A stretch of DNA of 64,000 nt from Paenibacillus sp. (GCF_035645195.1 NZ_DASQNA010000042.1:1-64000); one strand, 5' to 3'. Shown: positions 35,685 through 45,421, counted from the stretch's first letter. The notes: generated by a model from the letters alone, not told the origin. Numbers and translations: made by a program.

Positions 35685-37022
35685 TTACTGCTGGTTCGCT
35701 TGAAGTTGAACGTCCCACTCTACATCCGCTTTCGCCATGTTCTCCTCGATAGAAGTGCCGTTTAGCAGCCATTCTTGGGCGAGCTTGTAGAACCAATTGC
35801 GCCATTGCGTAGGCATTTGGTTTTCGCCCCAGAATTGATTGATTTGGAGCGATTTGCCCGTATTCGGGTCCGCCATTAATGCGAGTACTTCGGTCATTTG
35901 CGGGCTTGCTTCGTAGGTAACCGGCTCCTTCGTCGTCGGAAGCGCGTTCGCAGCCTTCAGATATTCCGCATAGTTCTCCGGCGCGAAGAAAAACTTGATG
36001 AACGTCTTCATGGCTTCGACTTTATCCGGGTCTTCGGCGCCCTTCGCGGAGATGGTCCACCCCGTCGGCATCGGAAGTCCGTTCACGACCACGCGTCCGT
36101 TCTCGTCCGGTACCGGGTAAAATCCGAATTCGAATGTTGGATCCGCTTCGGCGATCAGCGGGAACATCCACGGACCAGAGAACAAGCTTGCCGCTTTGCC
36201 CGTGATCAGCATCGATGGCGTCTGATTATCCGCCGTACTCATAAAGCCTTGCTCCACGTACCCTTTCGTGAACAATTCCGTAAATTTCGTCATCGCTTCG
36301 ACCGGACCCGGGTCCGTAAAGCTGACTTCGCCTTTGCTGCGTTTCGAGTTCCAGTTCGGGTCGTCGAAGAACATCTCGTCCATAAAAAACTTGTTGATCC
36401 AAAAGCCCATGTGCCAGATGTCTTTGCCGCCGACGACGATCGGCGCGATACCGCTCGCTTTCAGCTTTTCTTGAATTTCCAAGAACTCGCCGTACGTCTT
36501 AGGCTCTTCCGTGATGCCGGCTTTCTCATATGCCGCTTTACTGTAAATAATGCCTTGCGGCGCCTGGATCGTGATCGGCGCGTTATAAACCTTGCCGTTG
36601 ATCTCCGGAACCGTATTGAACAACCCGACGAGATCTTCAGGAAGCTCCGCCAGCTTGCCGGCATCCGCGAAAAATTGCGTATCGCGCATCTCGACGAGAT
36701 CCGGGAATTCGCCGACGGCGTCTTTCGTTTTCAAGAAATCCAGATAAGAGGCGGAAGAGGTATCGCTGATATCGACGACCTTAATGTGCGGGTTCGCGGT
36801 CATGAACGCTTCGATCGCTTTCTGCTGCGCCTGACGCGTTACGGGATCGCCGGCGGCGTATGCGACCGTAAAGCTGACTTCCTTCTGCGTCTCCGTCGCG
36901 GAGCCTTCGCTCGGCGCCGGCGTTGCGTTTTCGTTCGTCGCCGAACCGCCGCCGCAAGCCGTAAGCAATAGCGAGAGCGTAAGCGGCAGGGCGAATGCCT
37001 TCAACATACTTTTTCTTTTCAT
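35685..37022 (-). CDS. Sugar ABC transporter solute-binding lipoprotein, cluster B
   Basis: The 445-residue lipoprotein starts at ATG 37022 (MKRKSMLKAFALP) behind GGGAGGTC. The signal peptide ends in the lipobox LLTAC, followed by GGGSATNENATPAPSEG as linker. The body is an SBP_bac_1/8-type fold (TRQAQQKAIEAFMTANPHIKVVDIS, YSKAAYEKAGITEEPKTYGEFLEIQEKL, FSGPWMFPLIAEADP). It delivers sugars to the permeases immediately downstream. Its promoter carries the CTTAAAAAAC repeat. Confidence 0.92.
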   Translation of the reverse strand: MKRKSMLKAFALPLTLSLLLTACGGGSATNENATPAPSEGSATETQKEVSFTVAYAAGDPVTRQAQQKAIEAFMTANPHIKVVDISDTSSASYLDFLKTKDAVGEFPDLVEMRDTQFFADAGKLAELPEDLVGLFNTVPEINGKVYNAPITIQAPQGIIYSKAAYEKAGITEEPKTYGEFLEIQEKLKASGIAPIVVGGKDIWHMGFWINKFFMDEMFFDDPNWNSKRSKGEVSFTDPGPVEAMTKFTELFTKGYVEQGFMSTADNQTPSMLITGKAASLFSGPWMFPLIAEADPTFEFGFYPVPDENGRVVVNGLPMPTGWTISAKGAEDPDKVEAMKTFIKFFFAPENYAEYLKAANALPTTKEPVTYEASPQMTEVLALMADPNTGKSLQINQFWGENQMPTQWRNWFYKLAQEWLLNGTSIEENMAKADVEWDVQLQANQQ

Positions 37023-37071
37023 AAGCGGTAGACCTCCCAGTCGAATCATGCTTCGTTTCTTTCGTGTCCTT

Positions 37072-37136
37072 AGCGTAGCACGTCAAGAAAACGCTTCAAA
37101 TGAAGTTTTTTAAGCCGCGTATGCGGGATCTTTAAG
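37072..37136 (-). promoter_or_regulatory. Cluster B regulator repeat and promoter of the transporter operon
   Basis: Minus-strand half-sites CTTAAAGATC (37136-37127) and CTTAAAAAAC (37114-37105) lie 22 bp apart. A -10-like TACGCT occupies 37077-37072, 59 bp from the first base, with TTGAAG as -35 at a 16-bp spacer. Confidence 0.7.
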
Positions 37137-37154
37137 TTGTGCGAACGGTGTCGA

Positions 37155-37190
37155 ACAAAAAGAAAAGGCGGCGCTCGCAGCTCCCGCCCG
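37155..37190 (-). terminator. Terminator of the cluster B kinase-regulator operon
   Basis: On the minus strand a GGCGG...CCGCC stem with an inner GCT/AGC pairing is followed by TTTTCTTTTT, just after the regulator stop at 37200. Confidence 0.75.
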
Positions 37191-37199
37191 TAGGTCCAA

Positions 37200-38780
37200 T
37201 TATCCCTTCAAAGATTGCTTGTATTCGTTCGGCAGCTTGCCGTAACGCTTCTTAAACATATCGCTGAAATGCCTCGCGTTTTGATAGCCGACGCGTTCCG
37301 CGATTTCGTAAACCAATAAATCCGTCTTCGCTAGCAGCCTGCAGGCTTGATTCATCCGCACCTCGGTCAGGTAGGATTTAAAGTTTTCGCCGCTGTGTTT
37401 CTTGAAGAAGCTGCTGAAATAATACGGATTCATGAACGCGATCCCGGCGACGGTATCCAGCGTCAAATCTTCCGCATAATGTTCCTCGATATATTGCTTC
37501 ACCCGCTGCATTAACGCCTTCTCCTTGTTTTCGCTCCCGGCCTCGAGAGTTTCGTGCGCCTTCCGTAACAAGCTTAGCGATTCTCCCGTCATTTCGTCGA
37601 AGGTTCGGTATGACCCTAACGACGACGCAAGCTCGGAAATCGGGAATTCCTCGGGCCAAGTCAGGTCCTGCTTCTTCAGCTCCTGATAGAGCAGCAAGAA
37701 GAAGGAGACGACAGAGGATACGGCACGATCCTTCTCCCCGCAGGACGCATCGCGAACCGCGTGTATCAGTCGCAGAAAGGCCGTTTCGGTCTCTCTCCAC
37801 GATCCCGCCGTCAGCTGTCGAATCGTTTCCAGCTGCATTCGCTCTACCTCTCTGCCCTCCTGCGGAAGCTGGTTTGCCGCCGCGCTGGACAAGACCCGCC
37901 GGAAGCCGAGAAAATATTTCATTCGCAACGCCGTCAACGCTTCGTCGTACGATTCCTTCACGCGACCGAGCTCGCTCGACGCCGTCCCCATGCCGATCGA
38001 TACGTCCAATTTCAGAAATCGGTGAATCTTGTCCACGATATCCTCGAATAACGCCTTGGGTTCCTCTGACTCCCCGTGTTGTACGAACAGCGCGATGCGT
38101 TGATCCTTAAAGGCGGCGAAGCCCCGTCCGGAATCGACCGTCATTTCCTGTACGATATTCATTATCGCGAACTCGATTAACTTCCGTTCTCCCTCCGACC
38201 ATCGCCCTTCCTCGATCCGATCCAATTCCAACACGCCGACGGTAAGCAACGGCCCCTTGATCGCTTCGCGCAATCGAGCTTCGTTCGGCGACCCGGGCGG
38301 AGGCGGTTGCTCGACGAGACGCTCCAGCAGTTCCTGAAACCGCTCCGCTTCGTTCTTTCGCTCCAAGTTCTGTAATTTTTCCTTTAACCGCACGTCTTCC
38401 TCTTCTTCTCGAATGACCGCGATCGCTCTCAGGAGGACCGCCTCCAGTTGTTGTTTGTCCACGGGCTTGAGCAGGTAATCCAAAGCGCCGTAGGCAACAG
38501 CATCCTTGGCGTACGAGAATTCCTGAAATGCGCTAATGAAGATCACCTTCGTGGAGAGCCCTTTACTCTTAACGCGTTTCAGCACGTCGATCCCGGTCAT
38601 GAACGGCATGCTGATATCGCTGATCACGATGTCTGGCTTCGCCTCTTCGATCGCTTTCATTAATTCATAGCCGTCATAAGCGTCGGCGACCAGCTCCGCG
38701 CCAAGCTCCTCCCATGGCAGCAGCTTCCGCAGCCCTTTGACGATAATCGGTTCGTCATCCGCCAATACGACTCGAATCAG
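37200..38780 (-). CDS. AraC-type response regulator (YesN-like) of cluster B, non-ATG start
   Basis: The roughly 526-residue regulator has a receiver domain (ADDEPIIVKGLRKL, acceptor Asp in IVISDISMPFMTGIDVL, Lys in YLLKPVDK), a long helical linker, and C-terminal AraC helices (LTLDTVAGIAFMNPYYFSSFFKKHSGENF, YEIAERVGYQNARHFSDMFKKRYGKLP). The frame has no ATG near the start. TTG at 38765 would cut off the first beta-strand (IRVVL), while CTG at 38780 restores it and lies 8 nt after GGAGG. It overlaps the kinase gene and is probably coupled to it. It is the likely reader of the CTTAAAAAAC repeats. Confidence 0.88.
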   Translation of the reverse strand: MIRVVLADDEPIIVKGLRKLLPWEELGAELVADAYDGYELMKAIEEAKPDIVISDISMPFMTGIDVLKRVKSKGLSTKVIFISAFQEFSYAKDAVAYGALDYLLKPVDKQQLEAVLLRAIAVIREEEEDVRLKEKLQNLERKNEAERFQELLERLVEQPPPPGSPNEARLREAIKGPLLTVGVLELDRIEEGRWSEGERKLIEFAIMNIVQEMTVDSGRGFAAFKDQRIALFVQHGESEEPKALFEDIVDKIHRFLKLDVSIGMGTASSELGRVKESYDEALTALRMKYFLGFRRVLSSAAANQLPQEGREVERMQLETIRQLTAGSWRETETAFLRLIHAVRDASCGEKDRAVSSVVSFFLLLYQELKKQDLTWPEEFPISELASSLGSYRTFDEMTGESLSLLRKAHETLEAGSENKEKALMQRVKQYIEEHYAEDLTLDTVAGIAFMNPYYFSSFFKKHSGENFKSYLTEVRMNQACRLLAKTDLLVYEIAERVGYQNARHFSDMFKKRYGKLPNEYKQSLKG

Positions 38781-40530
38781 GGTCGCCCCCTCCTTTCAAC
38801 GGAAACAGCAGGCGCACCGAAGTTCCGACATACGGCTGACTGCTGATCTCGATCCCGTAACGTTCTCCGCACACCGACTTCATTCGTTCCTGAACATTCC
38901 TCATCCCTACGCTCTTGACGCTCGACGTCCTGTCGTTCATCGTCCGGACGACTCTTCCCATCGTTTCCGTATCCATGCCGATCCCGTCGTCGAAAATCGT
39001 GACGGATAGCGCGTCTTCGGCCGTCTCTACCGATACTTGCACCACGCCCCTGCCCCCCTTCGGACGGATGCCGTGTTGGATCGCGTTCTCTACGATCGGT
39101 TGAAGCGAAAGCTTCAAGACGGGCCACTGCATATCGATCCCTTCCTGTATCGAAACCCGGAGCTCGATCCGACCTTCGTAGCGCACGTGTATAATAAAAA
39201 AGTAGTCGGCGAGGTGTCCCAGTTCCCGCTCGAGTGAGACCCACTCTTCCCCGTAATCGATCACATATTGCAGCTGCTTCGAGAGCGATCGGATCATTTC
39301 CCCGACCTCCGCGTCGTCGTTCGCCACGGCGTTCATCCGAATCACCTCTAGCGTGTTGTATAAATAATGCGGACGGATTTGACTTTTCAGCGCATTAAGT
39401 TCCGTTTGTTTTCGTTTGAGTTCCGCGACGTAAGCGACTTCGATAAACGAGGACAACCGTTCGACCATCCGGTTGAACCCATGCGCTAGACGCCCGATTT
39501 CGTCCTTGCTCGTTACGGGAATCTTCGTCTGCAAGTTGCCCGACTCCACCTTCGACATTTCCTTCATAATGCCGAGAATCGGCCGCGACAGTTTTCTAGA
39601 AAACAACGTGCTCATCGCGATGAGCGCCAACGAACAGAGCGCGATGGCGACCCATACCGTAAACTGCGTTTGCGTCAGCTCGCGGTAAAGCGCCTTCTCG
39701 GAAAGAACAAGCGTAACCGAACCGCCGAAGAAAGCGACCGGCTCCGCAAGAACTAACGTATCGTCATTCGTTATAGGAGCGGCTTTCCCGGGATAATGGA
39801 AGCCCGCAATATTCGTATAAAACACATTCCGATCGCGATCCAAGAAATAGAGTTTGTCCTCTTCGTTCAACGAGAGCTCCGAAGTCATCTCTTTGAACAT
39901 TCGGATATCGATATCCATAAATAAAGTACCCAATATCGCGATCTCGTCGTCGTGAATCGATCCGCTCGTATCGATTAAATTCCGTCCTAACGTCACGACC
40001 GGCAAGTTGTTCCCCGCGAAATACGATTGCGGATGCGTGGGGATGATCGCCAGCTGTTTCGGCTCCGAACGCAGTGGCTTCATCCATTCGTTGATCGGCA
40101 ACAATGTCGTTCGCAAGACCGACGTGCCGCGGGATTGATAAAACAATTTCCCGTCGCTCGCCCGAACGAAGAAGATGTTGCGGATGAATCGATCGCTCAG
40201 CAGCAGCCGCTGCAAGTAATCCTCCATTTGTCGCTGAACGACCCAATCCTGCCCCTTCTGTTTGACGATCCTGTCCAACTCGCTGATTTCCCCATCGCTG
40301 TTCCCGAAATACATCAGTTTCGTTAATTCGTTATACGCTTTGAAGGTGTCGTCCAGGGAGAGGCCCAAGTAATTCAGCATCTGCTCCGTATTGTTGATCG
40401 TGTGGCGTTCAACAAAATTCGTATACGTATGGACGGCGAAGAAGCTTAGCGCGATCAAGGGGATCAGGCCGACCACAATAAACGCCGCGGAAAATTTAAC
40501 GAAGATGCTTTGCGCCCACCTGCGAATCAT
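38755..40530 (-). CDS. Sensor histidine kinase (YesM-like) of cluster B
   Basis: The roughly 591-residue membrane kinase has an N-terminal helix (AFIVVGLIPLIALSFFAVHTY), a dCache-like extracytoplasmic sensor, and a second helix (VWVAIALCSLALIAMSTLF). HAMP (SRPILGIMKEMSKVESGNLQTKIPVTSKDEIG) is followed by the His_kinase domain with the acceptor His in LKSQIRPHYLYNTLEVI and an ATPase domain (NAIQHGI, DDGIGM). ATG 40530 fits the AGGGGG site better than ATG 40536. It should phosphorylate the overlapping regulator gene product in response to an outside sugar. Confidence 0.9.
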   Translation of the reverse strand: MIRRWAQSIFVKFSAAFIVVGLIPLIALSFFAVHTYTNFVERHTINNTEQMLNYLGLSLDDTFKAYNELTKLMYFGNSDGEISELDRIVKQKGQDWVVQRQMEDYLQRLLLSDRFIRNIFFVRASDGKLFYQSRGTSVLRTTLLPINEWMKPLRSEPKQLAIIPTHPQSYFAGNNLPVVTLGRNLIDTSGSIHDDEIAILGTLFMDIDIRMFKEMTSELSLNEEDKLYFLDRDRNVFYTNIAGFHYPGKAAPITNDDTLVLAEPVAFFGGSVTLVLSEKALYRELTQTQFTVWVAIALCSLALIAMSTLFSRKLSRPILGIMKEMSKVESGNLQTKIPVTSKDEIGRLAHGFNRMVERLSSFIEVAYVAELKRKQTELNALKSQIRPHYLYNTLEVIRMNAVANDDAEVGEMIRSLSKQLQYVIDYGEEWVSLERELGHLADYFFIIHVRYEGRIELRVSIQEGIDMQWPVLKLSLQPIVENAIQHGIRPKGGRGVVQVSVETAEDALSVTIFDDGIGMDTETMGRVVRTMNDRTSSVKSVGMRNVQERMKSVCGERYGIEISSQPYVGTSVRLLFPLKGGGDPDSSRIGG

Positions 40531-40609
40531 CGACATCCCCCTACTCTTTTGGACATTATACCACCGAACGCGTCCTCCTCGCCGGCGTACTGCCGTCTGC
40601 GGGACGTAA

Positions 40610-40641
40610 GTTTTTTAAGACGATACCGATGGTTTTTTAAG
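40610..40641 (-). promoter_or_regulatory. Cluster B regulator repeat upstream of the sensor kinase
   Basis: Two identical half-sites CTTAAAAAAC (40641-40632 and 40619-40610) lie exactly 22 bp apart. No -10 stands 59 bp from the first base. The nearest good -10 is TATAAT at 40561-40556, 80 bp away, two helical turns further than in the other promoters. Confidence 0.62.
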
Positions 40642-40643
40642 AT

Positions 40644-40682
40644 GTTAAAAAAGGGCCGCCGCCCCAAGAGAGGCGAAGCCCT
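40644..40682 (-). terminator. Terminator of the second GH88 gene
   Basis: The minus-strand stem AAGGGC..CGCC / GGCG..GGCCCTT is followed by six Ts, immediately after the GH88 stop at 40690. Confidence 0.8.
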
Positions 40683-40689
40683 TACATGA

Positions 40690-41847
40690 TTACCATAAGT
40701 ATAGGTCGTTCCCTTTTAACTTAAAGACGGCTTCCATAAAGTAATAATCTCCGTAGATAATCGACGTATGACGGTCTGGATTGTGGTAGGCGGCAGAACC
40801 GTGCGTCAGCATGTGATCCGCCTCGGTCGTCCAGTCGCAGCGCAACGCATCCAAGGTCTTCAACAGCTTCAAGGCTGCCCTCAAGTACAAGTCCTTCTCG
40901 TAAGGACCTACCGCCTTCGCGATCTCGATCAGTCCGCAGGCCGCGATTGCGGCGGCCGTGGAATCCTCGTACGCCGGCTCCTTCGGCTGTCGGAAGTCGA
41001 TCGGAATAATGCCGTTCTCCGGAATATTCGCGATAAAATAATGCGCGATACGCTTCGCGGTATGCAGATACTCCTCTTTCGCCGTATGGATATAGCTCAT
41101 CATGAAACCGTACAGCCCCCAAGCTTGCCCGCGGGTCCAGGAAGAACCTTCTTCATATCCTTGACCGCCGTGCGTTCGAACGACGCCGCCTTCGAACGGA
41201 TCGAACTCGACGATATGGTTGACGGAGCCGTCTGGTCGCACGAACGCCGTCATCGCCGTATCGGCATGGCGCATCGCGATCTGTTTATAGCGCGGATCCC
41301 CCGTCTCTTCCGTCGCCCAGTAAAGCAACGGAATGTTAAACATGCAGTCGATGATCGCCCAACCGCGGGTGTCGAGTTCTTCGAGATCGTTCCATGCGCG
41401 GATGAATCCTCCCGCGAGATTGAATCGTCCTGCGAGCAGGTTCGCGGCATGCAGCGCCCGTTTGCGCGATTCTGGGTTCTTCGTTACTCTGTAGTTCGCG
41501 ACGCTCGTCGGCAACCACATGAACCCCACGTCGTGATGCAGTCCGTAAAACAGTCGGAAGCACTCGTCGAGCATATCTTCTGAAATATTAGCGATTTCCT
41601 TATACTTTTGGTTTTTTGTTTCGTGATACATTAACCACATCATGCCGCCCCAGAATCCGTTCGTCCACCAGCAGATTCCGTCGGCCGGATCGCTTTCCGG
41701 TACCTTGTCCGGGCGATTGTCGTGCGTCCCGTTCACGGTCGTGTAAGGAATTTTATGTTTCGATTTTTCGCTGACCCAATCCATCTTTGCCGTTATTTTA
41801 CCGATGACCTCTTCGACCCACTCGCGATCGCCTGTTTGCAGCTGCAT
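40690..41847 (-). CDS. GH88 unsaturated glucuronyl hydrolase, copy 2
   Basis: The 385-residue cytoplasmic GH88 has ICWWTNGFWGGMMWL (58-72), HHDVGFMWLP with Asp106, WAIIDCMFNIPLLYWA with Asp167, WTRGQAWGLYGFMMSY and a C-terminal YGDYYFMEAVFKLKG. The catalytic aspartate pair is intact. It differs enough from the cluster A copy to suggest another unsaturated product, perhaps from the heparinase-like or secreted lyase. It starts at an ATG behind CGGAGGAA and has its own promoter with the CTTAAAAAAC-type repeat. Confidence 0.92.
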   Translation of the reverse strand: MQLQTGDREWVEEVIGKITAKMDWVSEKSKHKIPYTTVNGTHDNRPDKVPESDPADGICWWTNGFWGGMMWLMYHETKNQKYKEIANISEDMLDECFRLFYGLHHDVGFMWLPTSVANYRVTKNPESRKRALHAANLLAGRFNLAGGFIRAWNDLEELDTRGWAIIDCMFNIPLLYWATEETGDPRYKQIAMRHADTAMTAFVRPDGSVNHIVEFDPFEGGVVRTHGGQGYEEGSSWTRGQAWGLYGFMMSYIHTAKEEYLHTAKRIAHYFIANIPENGIIPIDFRQPKEPAYEDSTAAAIAACGLIEIAKAVGPYEKDLYLRAALKLLKTLDALRCDWTTEADHMLTHGSAAYHNPDRHTSIIYGDYYFMEAVFKLKGNDLYLW

Positions 41848-41890
41848 GGTTCCATTCCTCCGCGATTTTTCTATTACACCGTATCTTTCA

Positions 41891-41955
41891 TTTTAGTTCA
41901 GCCCGATTTAAAGAGGTATGAGGCGTTTTTTAGAATGAAGGGCGATTTCTTAAGC
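41891..41955 (-). promoter_or_regulatory. Cluster B regulator repeat and promoter of the second GH88 gene
   Basis: Minus-strand CTTAAGAAAT (from 41955) and TCTAAAAAAC (ending near 41926) are degenerate half-sites 20-21 bp apart. A -10-like TAAAAT lies at 41896-41891, 59 bp from the first base. Confidence 0.6.
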
Positions 41956-41980
41956 TAAAAAGCTGTTCGAACGGCTCCCC

Positions 41981-44900
41981 TCATTTCCCTGATGCCCGCT
42001 CTTCCCGAACGGAACGCCCGTTCCGTTGCTCGATCAACTCGACGGAGACATCATCCCGTTCCATATTCCGAACGCTGATCACTTGTTTTCTTCCGTCTCT
42101 CAATGCGACTTCCACGGTGTTTTCGTCCGTCGCCACGACGGATTCGATCATACTCTCCGCCTCGTACGGTTCAACCACCGTAATGAATCTGGCAGTCCTG
42201 CCCTTCGTTCTGACGGCGTACGTGGTCCGTCGTTGGGATTCATCGCCCGGGAACGCATCCGCGCCGATAACCCCGACGAAACGTACGGCATTCAGCCCCT
42301 CTAGATTGAGGCTGATGACGCCTTCGCGGTCATGGTCAACGGGACTTGCCGGGATCGCGTTCGGGTATTCTTCTCCGACGATCGTGACGCGGCCGCCTTC
42401 GTAATCCCTCCCGATCCCATAACCGAGATCGACATTCTCGTAATGGAGCGGCAGCTGGCTCAGGTCGATTCGGGTACCTTCTTCGTCAACGATGTAGGCT
42501 TCCCCCCAGAACAGCCCCTGCTTCGTTCGCAATGGGTCCTTTTGTTCCGAGTAGATCGGGTGATTGTTAATCACGAGACGAAGCTGTCCAGCCCCTCGGA
42601 CGTCAATATCGCATCTTTCTTGGCTCAGCAGCCACGCCCCGAATTCGCCGGAGGCTCTCGTTTCACCGTCGACCTCTACGCGATAGGCTAAGGGGATGCG
42701 GTATCCGTGGTCCTCTGCCGCCCTGCCGACAATTTGTACATTCTCCCGAGGCCACGCCGTGTGCACGTCCATCTTCAACAGCCCTGGCGTATTGTAAGCC
42801 GTGCGCGTTCCCCGCAAATCTTCGCCTTCGCCGAACGCCGTCACGAAGCTCGCGACACTCGTGCCGGAGACTCGGTACCAATGGCAGTCCGTAATAAATT
42901 GGCCGTCGGACAAGGGATCCTCCGTGAACTGCCCCGTGTGCCGCACGTATTCCACCGCTTCCCCCCGAATGCCTTGGAAACCCTTGATTTGAAACAAGCT
43001 GTCGAATTGATGTTCCCGTTCGCCTCGCAGATCATCGAACAGCACCAAATAATCGTCTGTCATCGCCATCACTCTTCTCTGGACGATCGGCTCCGTAAAG
43101 CCGGTCACGTCGCCGTGCTTCGGGGCATCCTCAAGCTTCTTCAGAGAACTCGCGTTCATCGCGCATCGCTTTTCCAAACTTTCGTTCTCGTCGTACACCA
43201 TTCCGCCGTATGGCGGATAAGCCCAGGGAGAACGGGTTTCGATCGCCGTCGCTTGCAGCGCTTTTCCGCTGTAGAACAACAATCTCTTTGAGTCGCTTGG
43301 GACTTGCATCTTCTCATCCACGACAACCATATTTTTCGTCATCGAGTTTTGGACGTAAAACTTATACATGAAATGGTCGTAACCCCACCATACGTGTTCG
43401 GGATTATAGAAGCTTCGCCCGTATCTCATGACGGAAAGCAAATTGGTACGGTCGAAATGACCGTGCGCATATCCGTGCGAGCCGTAACGGAGAACGGCCT
43501 GAATTTGATCCTTCCGCTCCCTGCCTTCGGTTTGGCTTCGCAGCATTGCGATCCCTACGTTATCCGCGTAGGCGCTTTGATTCGAATACAGCGATTCATA
43601 TTCCGGCAGTTCGCCGTGCCCGAAGATCGGATCCGCCTCGTCCATCCGCTGAATGACGGGAATGTACTCCGGATCTTTGTAATAGGTATAAGCCAAATCG
43701 TAGGTAGAGCCGAAATGTACGCCCCCCAGCTTCTTCTCCTCCGAATCGCTGATGCCGAACAGAACGCCCCTATAGTCCAGAAAAGGCAGGACCGCATCGA
43801 ATAAATCCTTAATGCACACATAGTTTTTGCGGTTGCCGCCCCATCGTTGGTTCACCATGCCGAACCGCACGTTCGCGGCCTCCCCGTTATAAGTGCTTGC
43901 AACCTCCGAGTTATAAGGGATAGGAAAATGCGTGTGCAAGAGGTTGATGCCGAAGGGAAGCAAAGCATGCGCCGTATGAATGAACTGCGACGAGACCCAG
44001 GTGTTGTAGCCGACGGAGCACTCGTACCACCACCCGTCGTTAAACACCCCGTATTGAAGCTGTTCGAGCGAACCTCCGGGACCAAATACGAATCTCAGCG
44101 CCCTTTCGATGTCTTCGATCGCCAAAGCGCAGTAGAAGGCTCCGGTAATCTCCGACAATAACCAGTTGGAGATGTGACCGCTTCGGATGTGGTGGTCCAA
44201 GATATCCATATAAAGCCGAAACGTCTTCTCGATGCATCGATGATCTTCCGGCGTCAAGACGCCCGCGTCGTGAATAATATCGTACGGAATCGCCAGGTGT
44301 TGAAAGAAGTGACCTTCCTGTACGTAGCTTTGGCTGCATCCTTTAAGCTTCCTGGGATACCCTGTACGCTCATCGGTGAAAAATCGGAAGAAGGCCGCTA
44401 CTTTCTCCGCGTATTTCTTTTCCTTCGTCAACGCATAAGCATACGCGGCGGACATAATATAATTCTCTTCGCTCGTGTCGTAACAATAATCTTTTTCGTC
44501 TAAGGGAGGACTTACTTCCCATCGGTCCGCATCCGCAAGGATTCGCTCGTACCCTATTTGGAATTTCGGGTATTTCTCGATCTTCGCTTTCGTCTCTTCC
44601 CATTGCTTCTCGTTATGGTAAATATACGGATGCGCCAGTTTCCTTAAGGTTTTGAACTCGATGTTGACCTCGTGATCGCTGTCCCCGTTCGGGGTAAAAA
44701 CCAGTCGGGTAGTCTCGTGACCCCCGGGGACCATATTTTCATGAACCCGAACCGTTGCGGCCACGGCCTGGCTGCCATTCGGTTCTAACACGAATTCCGC
44801 AGGAGTTACGCACGCGAGCAGCGATTCCCAGCCTTTAAAAATCTGCTTCACGGAAACGGCTTGCCTCGTGACGGTGCAGTTATACACTGTCACCTGGTAG

Positions 44901-45382
44901 GTTACTTCTTCGTCGGCGTCCCCCGCTTTGCCCAGTACGTTCGTGTCGACGAATATTTTCCCGCCCCGAAGCAGTTCCGCTTCAGACAACGCTGCGGGAC
45001 CGGACAACTCGAATCCGTCGAGAAATCTCCATATATTTTCCTTTGCCGTCTCGATCTTGAAATCCGAAAGCTTCAATCTCACCTCATGGTTTCCTGCGCC
45101 GGAAAGATATACGCTCGCATCGACGCTTCTTCCATCCGCGAACTTCGCCCGGACGGAAATTTTCGTTTCTTCCTCCTTCGCTTGAATCCGTAATTTTAAT
45201 CCATACCACCCCATGACATCCAAGGCCGAGTCGTTGCCCCTCTCGAAGCCGATCGGATACCAACCGACCGCCCCCGGCTTAACGGGATATTCAATCGCTA
45301 CGGATTCCTGTAAATCATAACCATGCTCGTGCAACCGCCCCGTTACATTCCATTCGCGCAGTAAATCGACTCTCGTAAGCAT
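41981..45382 (-). CDS. Heparinase II/III-like protein, candidate polysaccharide lyase
   Basis: The 1133-residue protein lacks a signal peptide. Residues about 1-260 form beta-sandwich domains (sugar binding or NPCBM-like). The next part is an alpha/alpha toroid (YIYHNEKQWEETKAKIEKYPKF, HFFQHLAIPYDIIHD, NWLLSEITGAFYCALA), followed by the heparinase II/III beta-domain (RYGSHGYAHGHFDRTNLLSVMRYGRSFY, VVVDEKMQ, DDYLVLFDDLRG). The HGHFD segment carries the likely catalytic His. It would cleave uronate-containing oligosaccharides by beta-elimination in the cytoplasm. It is longer than characterised PL12/PL15/PL21 enzymes, so no family number is given. It follows the binding-protein gene and a strong hairpin. 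Confidence 0.78.
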   Translation of the reverse strand: MLTRVDLLREWNVTGRLHEHGYDLQESVAIEYPVKPGAVGWYPIGFERGNDSALDVMGWYGLKLRIQAKEEETKISVRAKFADGRSVDASVYLSGAGNHEVRLKLSDFKIETAKENIWRFLDGFELSGPAALSEAELLRGGKIFVDTNVLGKAGDADEEVTYQVTVYNCTVTRQAVSVKQIFKGWESLLACVTPAEFVLEPNGSQAVAATVRVHENMVPGGHETTRLVFTPNGDSDHEVNIEFKTLRKLAHPYIYHNEKQWEETKAKIEKYPKFQIGYERILADADRWEVSPPLDEKDYCYDTSEENYIMSAAYAYALTKEKKYAEKVAAFFRFFTDERTGYPRKLKGCSQSYVQEGHFFQHLAIPYDIIHDAGVLTPEDHRCIEKTFRLYMDILDHHIRSGHISNWLLSEITGAFYCALAIEDIERALRFVFGPGGSLEQLQYGVFNDGWWYECSVGYNTWVSSQFIHTAHALLPFGINLLHTHFPIPYNSEVASTYNGEAANVRFGMVNQRWGGNRKNYVCIKDLFDAVLPFLDYRGVLFGISDSEEKKLGGVHFGSTYDLAYTYYKDPEYIPVIQRMDEADPIFGHGELPEYESLYSNQSAYADNVGIAMLRSQTEGRERKDQIQAVLRYGSHGYAHGHFDRTNLLSVMRYGRSFYNPEHVWWGYDHFMYKFYVQNSMTKNMVVVDEKMQVPSDSKRLLFYSGKALQATAIETRSPWAYPPYGGMVYDENESLEKRCAMNASSLKKLEDAPKHGDVTGFTEPIVQRRVMAMTDDYLVLFDDLRGEREHQFDSLFQIKGFQGIRGEAVEYVRHTGQFTEDPLSDGQFITDCHWYRVSGTSVASFVTAFGEGEDLRGTRTAYNTPGLLKMDVHTAWPRENVQIVGRAAEDHGYRIPLAYRVEVDGETRASGEFGAWLLSQERCDIDVRGAGQLRLVINNHPIYSEQKDPLRTKQGLFWGEAYIVDEEGTRIDLSQLPLHYENVDLGYGIGRDYEGGRVTIVGEEYPNAIPASPVDHDREGVISLNLEGLNAVRFVGVIGADAFPGDESQRRTTYAVRTKGRTARFITVVEPYEAESMIESVVATDENTVEVALRDGRKQVISVRNMERDDVSVELIEQRNGRSVREERASGK

Positions 45383-45421
45383 GTTCCACTCCCCCGATCT
45401 TCGCGGCTAACAAAAATCAGC

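Noticed and set aside
35898-36971. 357-codon open frame on the plus strand
   Set aside because: It is an Arg-rich shadow of the cluster B binding-protein gene.
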